Shown here: one piece after another, positions 41,955 to 48,448 of the stretch | How the letters are laid out: each line of letters begins with the position of its first letter | How positions within the stretch are numbered: the first letter of the stretch is position 1 | Assembly: GCA_017985015.1 (NCBI GenBank) | Contig: JAGNYI010000020.1 | Coordinates: 1 to 52,930 of the forward strand | Direction of reading: 5' to 3' | Source: Giesbergeria sp. | GTDB taxonomy: Bacteria > Pseudomonadota > Gammaproteobacteria > Burkholderiales > Burkholderiaceae_C | Length of the DNA: 52,930 bases | The notes under the pieces: model-generated | What the model saw: the letters and a program-made list of their open reading frames with translations, nothing else | Database searches by the model: none | What the model was told of the DNA's origin: nothing | Program-made: the position numbers and the translations under genes

Positions 41955-42652
41955 GTCTGCGCAGGGCCATCCAGCCGCGAGGCCCAGCTTTCCACTGCGC
42001 CGCTGTCGAGCCGGCGCGCAATCAGCCGCTCCCAGTTCGGCGGCAGCGGCAAGGCCAGGGCGGCGCGCAGTTCGGCTGCATCGAGGCTGGGGCGGTAGAG
42101 CATGTCGAGCAGGCGCGCCAGGGACCACTGCGGGTGGGGACGCTTTTGCAGCACCAGCTCGGCACCAGCCCACAAGGCGCCTTCTTCCAGCACCCGGTAA
42201 TACCAGCCGGTACGGCGCGAGTTTTGCAGTCGCTTGGCCATGTCGGAGCGACCCAATCGCTCGCCCAGCTTCCAGCAGGGCTGGCGCGCCTGGGAGACTT
42301 CGAGAAGCGCCTCGCCGATGCGCACTTGATCGCCCAGACACACATCGGCTTCGGTCAGGCCGACGCTGTGCAGGTTTTCTCCAAATGCGGCAGGCGCATC
42401 AAGCACGGCGCTCGCGCCCAGTTCCTGGCGCCAGGCGGCGTAATGCTCACTGGCGTAGTGGTGTACCGCCTTGTCGGGCCCGCCATGCACGCGCAAATCG
42501 CCCTGCTCGTCACCGGCCAGGCCCAGGACGCCGCAAAAAACAGGTCCGGTCCGGGCCTGCTTGGCGATGGCGCTGCGCGCTCCGCGGGCATAGGGAACGG
42601 CCTGGCCCGTACACACGACCAGCACCCGCCCAAGAACCCTGCCCGTGCTCAC
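41951..42652 (-). CDS. MOSC domain protein (YiiM-like)
   Basis: MOSC proteins bind molybdenum cofactor or handle sulfur; YiiM-type members detoxify N-hydroxylated compounds. The 233-residue product has the beta-barrel with DLRVHGGPDKAVHHYASEHY and FGENLHSVGLTEADVCLGDQ-type motifs and the conserved Cys in SQARQPCWKLG. It overlaps doc tail to tail by 4 bp and is preceded by the CZB gene six bases away on the same strand. Confidence 0.9.
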   Translation of the reverse strand: MSTGRVLGRVLVVCTGQAVPYARGARSAIAKQARTGPVFCGVLGLAGDEQGDLRVHGGPDKAVHHYASEHYAAWRQELGASAVLDAPAAFGENLHSVGLTEADVCLGDQVRIGEALLEVSQARQPCWKLGERLGRSDMAKRLQNSRRTGWYYRVLEEGALWAGAELVLQKRPHPQWSLARLLDMLYRPSLDAAELRAALALPLPPNWERLIARRLDSGAVESWASRLDGPAQT

Positions 42653-42658
42653 GTGGTC

Positions 42659-43144
42659 TTACCGCCCCAGACTGCGCTTCAATTCCTTGAGCAGCAAAAT
42701 CACCTGGTTGGACGCGTGGCGGTAGCCGCCGTGAAAGACATGCAGCGCGCGGTCGTATTCGCCCGCCCGACTGAGTTCGACCACCTCTGCGGCCTGTGCA
42801 TGAAAGTAGGCGTGGCGCGCCATCAGAATTTCAAAGGCGGGGTATTTGCCCAGCAGCTCACGCCCCCGGCCGTCCAGCCATTGGCCCAGCGGGCAGCCCT
42901 TGGGGTCGCGCAGGCGCTCCAGGTCGATGGGCGTGTCGATCTCTCCGCTGAGCTGCTGGCGCAGTCGTCGCTTCCAGTCTTCGTGCGAGACAATGGCCGC
43001 ATCGATGTCAAATTCGGACGCAAGGGTGCGTGCATAGTCCGCGTCGAGCACGAGTTCGCTCGCGTTGTCCTCGAACGCCCAGGTGGTTTCCTGGCTGTCG
43101 GGGTTCTGCTCGCGCAGCTTGAACATTCTGCTGAAAAAACCCAT
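42659..43144 (-). CDS. CZB (chemoreceptor zinc-binding) domain protein
   Basis: A 161-residue soluble protein whose core is a CZB domain, a four-helix bundle that binds zinc through three His and one Cys. Candidates are His in VSHEDWKRRLRQQL, Cys in DPKGCPLGQWL and the His pair in MARHAYFHAQA. There is no methyl-accepting or GGDEF domain, so this is a stand-alone CZB sensor of unknown output. The N-terminal 50 residues are unassigned. Six bases separate its stop from the MOSC start. Confidence 0.85.
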   Translation of the reverse strand: MGFFSRMFKLREQNPDSQETTWAFEDNASELVLDADYARTLASEFDIDAAIVSHEDWKRRLRQQLSGEIDTPIDLERLRDPKGCPLGQWLDGRGRELLGKYPAFEILMARHAYFHAQAAEVVELSRAGEYDRALHVFHGGYRHASNQVILLLKELKRSLGR

Positions 43145-43289
43145 GGCGGTACTCGCTGCTGGGGCGCCCGAGGGCGCGGTCTGAAAAGATCACAGTGTTA
43201 CGCATTTTGATACACATCTCTTGCGGCTGCTGTACAGGGACATTCCCCCATCCTGAGACCCGAATGCGCCGGCCCGCCAGAATGTGACC

Positions 43290-44315
43290 ATGACTGCCCA
43301 CTCCACCCTTTCCATGCTCGATCTCGTTGCCGTCCGCGAAGGCGGCAGCGTGCGCGACGCACTTGCCATCGCCCTCGCCACTGCCCGCCATGCCGAAGCG
43401 CTGGGCTTCACCCGGTACTGGCTGGCCGAGCACCACAACATGGAGGGCATTGCCAGCTCGGCGACAGCCGTCCTGGTAGGCCACATCGCCGCAGGCACGC
43501 AAACCCTGCGTGTGGGATCAGGCGGCGTCATGCTGCCCAACCACGCACCGCTCGTCGTCGCCGAGGCCTTTGGCACACTGGCCGAACTGTTTCCCGGCCG
43601 CATCGATCTGGGCCTGGGCCGTGCGCCCGGCACCGACCCGCTCACCATGCGCGCCCTGCGCCGCGATCGACAGGAAACCGAGCAGGACTTCCCGCGCGAC
43701 GTGGCCGAGCTGCAGCGCCTGCTGGCGCCCGCACAGCCGGGGCAGCGCCTGATCGCCACGCCAGGCGCTGGCACCCAGGTGCCCATCTGGCTATTGGGCT
43801 CCAGCCTGTTTTCCGCCCAACTGGCGGCCGAACGGGGCCTGCCCTATGCCTTTGCCTCGCACTTTGCGCCGCGTCTGCTGCTGCAGGCGATTGATTTGTA
43901 TCGAGATCTGTTCAAACCCTCGGCCGAGTGGCCCAAGCCCTATGTCGTGATTGGTGTTCCGCTGATCGCCGCGCCTACCGACGACGAAGCACAGTTTCTC
44001 GCCAGCAGCACCTTTCAACGCGTGCTGGGCATCCTCAAGGGCGAGCGGCGCAAACTGGCCGCGCCAGTCCACGGCCTGGCCGAGCAGCTATTGCCGCAGG
44101 AACGCGCCGCCATCGACGACTTTCTGGCGGCGGCCGTCATCGGCGGGCACGAGACCGTGCGCCAGGGTTTTGCGGCGCTGCTGCAGGCCACGCAGGCCGA
44201 CGAGCTGATGCTGGTGTGCGATATCTATGACCCCGCACTGCGCCTGCGCTCGCTGGACATTGCCGCAGCCGCGCACGCGCAACTGCAGGTCAAAGGCACA
44301 CAAACGCTATCGTAA
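43290..44315 (+). CDS. LLM class flavin-dependent oxidoreductase (luciferase-like)
   Basis: A cytoplasmic FMN-dependent monooxygenase of the bacterial luciferase superfamily, group MsnO8-like/YhbW-like; the substrate is unknown. The 341-residue product has [52 protein letters not shown] and [15 protein letters not shown] motifs. ATG 43290 is preferred over a GTG two codons earlier. Its TAA stop directly precedes a dispersed repeat. Confidence 0.93.
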   Translation: MTAHSTLSMLDLVAVREGGSVRDALAIALATARHAEALGFTRYWLAEHHNMEGIASSATAVLVGHIAAGTQTLRVGSGGVMLPNHAPLVVAEAFGTLAELFPGRIDLGLGRAPGTDPLTMRALRRDRQETEQDFPRDVAELQRLLAPAQPGQRLIATPGAGTQVPIWLLGSSLFSAQLAAERGLPYAFASHFAPRLLLQAIDLYRDLFKPSAEWPKPYVVIGVPLIAAPTDDEAQFLASSTFQRVLGILKGERRKLAAPVHGLAEQLLPQERAAIDDFLAAAVIGGHETVRQGFAALLQATQADELMLVCDIYDPALRLRSLDIAAAAHAQLQVKGTQTLS

Positions 44316-44370
44316 AGATAGCTACTAATGCTTACCCAATAAGCGCTAGAGGCCTATTTTCATCGAATTT
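44314..44370 (+). repeat. Dispersed palindromic repeat, copy G
   Basis: GATAGCTACTAATGCTTA, then AATAAGCGCTAGAGGCCTATTTT match copies A to C. GCTTA and TAAGC form the stem. It fills the whole gap between the convergent LLM oxidoreductase and SDR genes and may act as a bidirectional terminator. Confidence 0.8.
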
Positions 44371-45119
44371 CAGCGCGCGAGGTAACCCCCGTCCACCGGG
44401 TAGTACGCACCGGTCACAAACGAAGCCTTGTCGCTGGAGAGCCACAGCACCAGTTCGGCCACTTCCTCGGCGCGGCCCAGGCGGCCAATAGGGTGGGCGG
44501 CCACCAGCATGTCATTGACCGCTTGGTTGTCTTCCAGCGCACTGATCATCGGCGTGTGGATGAAGCCCGGTCCGACGGCGTTGATGCGCACGCCCTGCGC
44601 GCTGTACTCCAACGCCGCCGCCTGGGTCAATCCCACCACGCCATGCTTGGCAGCGGTGTACGCAGGGGCTCCGGCAAAACCCACAGCGCCCAGAATGGAC
44701 GCCATGTTGACAATGGCGCCGCCGCCGTTTTTCAGCATGGCCGGCAACTGGTATTTCATGCCGTAGAACACACCCGAGAGGTTGATGCCAATCACCTGCG
44801 CCCAGCCATCCAGCGGGTAGTCGGCCGTGGGCGCTTGCGGCCCGCCAATGCCGGCGTTGTTGCAGGCGATATCCAGGCGGCCAAACTTTTCCACAGCGCC
44901 CCGAACCAGCGCCTCGCAATCTTCGGGTTTGCCCACGTCTGCGGCAATGAAGATCGCCTCGCCGCCCGCAGCGCGGACCTGCTCTACCGTTTCCCCACCA
45001 CCGCCGCGGTCCACGTCCGAGACCACCACTTTGGCACCCTCGCGCGCCCAGGCCAGGGCAACGGCGCGGCCAATGCCCGAGGAACCGCCAGTGATCAATG
45101 CGACTTTGTCTTTCAACAT
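44370..45119 (-). CDS. Short-chain dehydrogenase/reductase
   Basis: A 249-residue NAD(P)-dependent oxidoreductase of the classical SDR family, close to glucose 1-dehydrogenase/3-oxoacyl-reductase-like members. It has the cofactor motif TGGSSGIG (10-17), NNAGIGG, catalytic Ser in NMASILG, the Tyr-Lys pair in AYTAAKHG, and PGFIHTPM. Asp in VVSDVDR at the end of beta2 suggests NAD preference. The substrate cannot be read from sequence. Confidence 0.93.
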   Translation of the reverse strand: MLKDKVALITGGSSGIGRAVALAWAREGAKVVVSDVDRGGGGETVEQVRAAGGEAIFIAADVGKPEDCEALVRGAVEKFGRLDIACNNAGIGGPQAPTADYPLDGWAQVIGINLSGVFYGMKYQLPAMLKNGGGAIVNMASILGAVGFAGAPAYTAAKHGVVGLTQAAALEYSAQGVRINAVGPGFIHTPMISALEDNQAVNDMLVAAHPIGRLGRAEEVAELVLWLSSDKASFVTGAYYPVDGGYLAR

Positions 45120-45241
45120 GGGAACTCCTTGCGGCCCCGGACCAAGCGCCGAGGCTTGCGGTCCATTGTGGACTGCGCGGCTGCAGCCAGCCAGTGTGCA
45201 GCGGCTACCATTGCGGCCGATGCCAATTTCTCATACCGCCG

Positions 45242-46468
45242 ATGCCCGCCTTTGTCTTTGAAGCCCTTGACGCCCAGGGCCAGACACGCACTGGCATGCT
45301 GGAAGCCGACAACGCCAAGGCCGCACGCAGTCAGCTGCGGGCGCAGGCGCTGGTTCCGCTCGCGGTCTCGCCCGCCGCGCAATCGGAGGCGGCAGACGGC
45401 ACGCGCACCGCTGGCGGCTGGCTGCAGCGGCCGGTGTTTGGCAGCACAGGGCTTGCGATCTGGACGCGACAGGTGGCGGGGCTGGTCTCCTCCGGCCTCA
45501 CGCTGGAGCGCGCGCTGACGGCGCTTTCCGAAGAGACCGACGACGAACGCCAGCGCCACCTGGTGGCCGTGCTGCGCGCCGAAGTCAATGCCGGGGCGTC
45601 CTTTGCACGGGCGCTGGCCCAGCACCCGCGCGAGTTCTCCGACATCTACTGCGCCGTGATTGGCGCCGGCGAGCACAGCGGCAAGCTCGGCCTGGTGCTT
45701 GAAAGCCTGGCCGACGACCTGGAGGAGCGCCAGGCGCTCAAGGCCAAGCTGGTGGGCGCGGCGCTGTACCCTGCCATCGTCACGGTGGTGGCCATCGTCA
45801 TTGTGATTTTTTTGGTCAGCTACGTGGTGCCGCAGGTGGCGGGCGTGTTTGCCGGCTCGCGCCGTGCCCTGCCCTTTTTGACGGTGGCAATGCTGGGCAT
45901 CAGCAGCGTGGTGCGCAACTACGGGTTGTGGATGCTGATTGCTATAGTTATTGGAGCTATCTGCGCCCGTCTGGCCTACGCTAAAGACGAATTTCGTTCA
46001 AAATTTGACGCTGTCTTTCTGCGCCTACCCATGGTGGGCCGACTGGCGCGCGGCTACAACGCGGCACGCTTTGCCAGCACCCTGGCCATGCTGGCCGGCG
46101 CTGGCGTGCCCATTTTGAAAGCACTGCAGGCGGCCGCCGAAACGCTGAACAACCGCGCCATGCGCGCCGACGCGCTGGATGCCCTGGTGCAGGTGCGTGA
46201 GGGCGCGCCGCTGGCTTCGGCGCTGGCGCAGAAAAAGCGCTTTCCCGGCCTGCTGTCCATGTTTGCCCGCCTGGGCGAGCAGACCGGCCAACTGCCACTG
46301 ATGCTGCAGCGCGCTGCCGTGCAGCTCTCGGCCGAAGTGCAGCGCCGCGCCATGGCCCTGGCCACGCTGCTTGAGCCACTGCTGATCGTCGCCATGGGCC
46401 TCGTGGTCATGCTGATCGTGCTGGCCGTGCTGCTGCCCATCATTCAGCTCAACCAGTTCGTCAAATAG
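45242..46468 (+). CDS. gspF: Type II secretion inner membrane protein GspF
   Basis: GspF is the polytopic platform protein that contacts GspE and GspL. From ATG 45242 the product is 408 residues, starting MPAFVFEALDAQGQTRTG as in other GspF. It has two repeated cytoplasmic four-helix domains and three membrane segments (about 178-200, 220-245, 380-402). It is separated from gspE by about 4 kb of unrelated genes. The second membrane region, IAIVIGAICARLAYAKDEF, is encoded by sequence resembling the dispersed repeat. Confidence 0.95.
   Translation: MPAFVFEALDAQGQTRTGMLEADNAKAARSQLRAQALVPLAVSPAAQSEAADGTRTAGGWLQRPVFGSTGLAIWTRQVAGLVSSGLTLERALTALSEETDDERQRHLVAVLRAEVNAGASFARALAQHPREFSDIYCAVIGAGEHSGKLGLVLESLADDLEERQALKAKLVGAALYPAIVTVVAIVIVIFLVSYVVPQVAGVFAGSRRALPFLTVAMLGISSVVRNYGLWMLIAIVIGAICARLAYAKDEFRSKFDAVFLRLPMVGRLARGYNAARFASTLAMLAGAGVPILKALQAAAETLNNRAMRADALDALVQVREGAPLASALAQKKRFPGLLSMFARLGEQTGQLPLMLQRAAVQLSAEVQRRAMALATLLEPLLIVAMGLVVMLIVLAVLLPIIQLNQFVK
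45939..46007 (+). repeat. Dispersed palindromic repeat-like sequence, copy H, inside gspF
   Basis: TTGCTATAGTTATTGGAGCT, then CGCTAAAGACGAATTT and TTCAAAATTTG follow in the order seen in the intergenic copies, but the central palindrome is lost. It is in frame within gspF. The match is weaker than in copies A to G. Confidence 0.5.
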
Positions 46469-46471
46469 CCT

Positions 46472-47383
46472 ATGCCCGTCAGCCTGCAAGACAAACTGGT
46501 GGTCGCCATCTCTTCGCGGGCACTGTTCGACTTTGAGGAAGAAAACCGCGTCTTCGACGCGCAGGATTCGCGCGCCTACATGCGGCTGCAGCAGGAGCGC
46601 CTGGCCGTGCCGGCGCGGCCAGGCGTGGCGTTTCCGCTGGTGCGCAAGCTCCTGGCATTCAATGCCGGCGCGGTGCAACGCGTCGAAGTGGTGATGCTGT
46701 CGCGCAACGACCCGGTGACAGCGCTGCGCATCTTCCGCTCAGCGCAGAACGAAGGCCTGGCGCTGGAGCGCGGCGTGTTCACCCAGGGGCGCGATCCGTT
46801 TCGCTACCTGCGCCCACTGGGGGCGCATCTGTTCCTCTCAGCCAACGAGCGCGATGTGAGCGAAGCGCTGCAACTGGGTTTTCCTGCTGCACGGGTGCTC
46901 ACCGAATCGGTAGCCGCCGGCATCAACTACCCCAATGAGCTGCGCATTGCCTTTGACGGCGACGCCGTGCTGTTCTCCGACGAAGCCGAGCGCGTGTACC
47001 AAAAAGGGGGGCTGGAAGCCTTTGTGACGCACGAGACCAGCAAAGCCGCGCTGCCGCTGTCCGACGGGCCTTTCAAGCCCCTGCTGGCCGCCTTGCATCA
47101 GCTCCAGCAGCAGGGCGATGCCTCGGGCATGCGCCTGCGCATTGCGCTGGTGACGGCGCGCAGCGCGCCAGCGCACGAACGCGCCATCAACACGCTGATG
47201 AAGTGGAATCTGGCGGTGGACGAGGCGATGTTTCTTGGCGGGCTGGAAAAAGGGCCGTTTCTGCGCGAATTCGAACCCGACTTCTTCTTTGACGACCAAA
47301 CCGGCCATGTCAGCTCGGCCGCGCGCCACGTGCCCGCTGGCCATGTGCGCAGCCTGCCGGGGGCAGCGCCGCGGGGTGCTTAA
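46472..47383 (+). CDS. 5'-nucleotidase, cytosolic type I family
   Basis: A 303-residue protein of the NT5C1-like family that dephosphorylates nucleoside monophosphates. It has VVAISSRALFDFEEENRVFD at the N-terminus, the HAD-type aspartates in IAFDGDAVLFSDEAERVY, and FFFDDQTGHV near the C-terminus. It starts 3 bp after the gspF stop, so it is likely cotranscribed, although no functional link is known. Its stop shares TTAA with the stop of the convergent unknown gene. Confidence 0.9.
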   Translation: MPVSLQDKLVVAISSRALFDFEEENRVFDAQDSRAYMRLQQERLAVPARPGVAFPLVRKLLAFNAGAVQRVEVVMLSRNDPVTALRIFRSAQNEGLALERGVFTQGRDPFRYLRPLGAHLFLSANERDVSEALQLGFPAARVLTESVAAGINYPNELRIAFDGDAVLFSDEAERVYQKGGLEAFVTHETSKAALPLSDGPFKPLLAALHQLQQQGDASGMRLRIALVTARSAPAHERAINTLMKWNLAVDEAMFLGGLEKGPFLREFEPDFFFDDQTGHVSSAARHVPAGHVRSLPGAAPRGA

Positions 47384-47874
47384 AGCCCGGTTGTGCGCTT
47401 GACCGTGGGGTCCGAGTAGGTCAACGGCTCGTTCTTCGCCTGCTGAGCGAGGCGCTCGGCCAGCGTGGTCTGATTCACGTTCTGTGCCATCTCGATGGCA
47501 CTGCCACTGGCACGCCACATTGACTGGATGAATTCAATCATCACTTTGTAGAGCTGCGGCTCCTTGGGGGGCTCGGGAAGAGTTTTCAGGTTCTTTTTCT
47601 CGGTCCCCTCGGTCCAATCACGGTTCGCCTGGTCGGGGTTGGACGGTTTTTCGGGCGTCTTGACGATGGCCCCCTCACCCAGCCGATCCATGGACTCGAC
47701 CGGGTTGGCCGAATTGATGGGGCGCACCGGCACTGCTCCGGACGCCCCGGTGGAGTACAGATCGGCGCCCTGGGGACGCCAGCTTGTCGATCGGTCAACA
47801 GGTGGCAGTTGCATGGCAGTGGCCTCGGTAGGCTGAAAGAGCGGAGATGGGCTACTCCCATCTCGTACGTTCAT
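47380..47874 (-). CDS. Hypothetical protein
   Basis: I do not recognise this 164-residue product. It has no signal peptide or membrane segment. The middle is rich in Pro, Lys and Glu (about 70-105) and the last 60 residues look helical (LYKVMIEFIQSMWRASGSAIEMAQNVNQTTLAERLAQQ). A second ATG at 47814 has GAGG eight bases before it and would give 144 residues; this may be the true start. It stands alone between convergent 5'-nucleotidase and the DUF1854 gene. Confidence 0.65.
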   Translation of the reverse strand: MNVRDGSSPSPLFQPTEATAMQLPPVDRSTSWRPQGADLYSTGASGAVPVRPINSANPVESMDRLGEGAIVKTPEKPSNPDQANRDWTEGTEKKNLKTLPEPPKEPQLYKVMIEFIQSMWRASGSAIEMAQNVNQTTLAERLAQQAKNEPLTYSDPTVKRTTGL

Positions 47875-47885
47875 TTCGGCGATAT

Positions 47886-47907
47886 GAAGGGGAACTTAAC
47901 CCCTTTT
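47886..47907. terminator. Hairpin upstream of the hypothetical gene
   Basis: AAGGGG and CCCCTT form a perfect 6-bp stem with loop AACTTAA, and TT follows on the plus strand. It lies between the hypothetical gene start and the terminator at 47922. It may end plus-strand transcripts or shape the leader of the minus-strand gene. Confidence 0.35.
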
Positions 47908-47921
47908 CGACGAATCATGCC

Positions 47922-47946
47922 AAAAATAAGGGTTTATCCCTATTAA
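47922..47946 (-). terminator. Intrinsic terminator after the cyanophycin-associated ABC/DUF1854 genes
   Basis: On the minus strand AATAGGG and CCCTTATT form a stem with loop ATAAA and one bulge, followed by a run of T (TTATTTTT). It lies about 17 bp after the DUF1854 stop codon, where a terminator is expected. Confidence 0.65.
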
Positions 47947-47962
47947 GACCCCCCGATAGCCT

Positions 47963-48448
47963 CTACAGAAATCGCTCCAGCAGCCGGCGCGATGTTCGGT
48001 CCAGCGCTTCGGTGTCGGCAATGCGGTACTGAACGCCCTCGCCGCTGGCAATCAAAAGGCGCGTGCGCCCGGCAAGCCGACGGATGTCCTCCTCCGCCTT
48101 CAAGGTAAGTTGGGTGTCGCCGCGATCGGTCTCTATCTGCCAGACGCTGGGTGTGGAGAAGCTCGATACCGACACCAGGCGCGTGATCGTCGGCGAGAAC
48201 TCCCGCATCGCCAGCTCCTCGTCGACGAGCGTGCGCAGCCCTGCGGGCAGATCCGCCTGATGCGCGACCCACAGCAGTTCGTGCCCGTCCTGGCCCAGCA
48301 GCGAAAGTCCTTCCTGCGGCGCGGCAATCGGAAAGGCGCGCACTGGCTGCACGCCGCTGTGCTCGCTGCCGTCGGCGAGGGTCAGCACCAGGCGGCCATG
48401 CGCGTCGCGCCGCAGCTGCGGCTTCATGGAATCAGAATGCGTGTTCAT
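47963..48448 (-). CDS. Cyanophycin metabolism-associated DUF1854 protein
   Basis: A 161-residue DUF1854 protein. The conserved core is visible as DAHGRLVLTLADGSEHSGVQPVRAFPIAAP, LLWVAHQADLPAGLRTLVDEELAMREFSPTI and VETDRGDTQLTLKAEEDIRR-like sequence. Genes of this type are usually found beside an ABC exporter and cyanophycin synthetase genes, as here. Its biochemical role is unknown. It overlaps the ABC gene by 4 bp. Confidence 0.9.
   Translation of the reverse strand: MNTHSDSMKPQLRRDAHGRLVLTLADGSEHSGVQPVRAFPIAAPQEGLSLLGQDGHELLWVAHQADLPAGLRTLVDEELAMREFSPTITRLVSVSSFSTPSVWQIETDRGDTQLTLKAEEDIRRLAGRTRLLIASGEGVQYRIADTEALDRTSRRLLERFL

Noticed and set aside
41951-47383. Shared stop sequences CTAG (doc/MOSC) and TTAA (5'-nucleotidase/hypothetical)
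   Set aside because: Tail-to-tail stop overlap of this kind is common in compact genomes and needs no special explanation.
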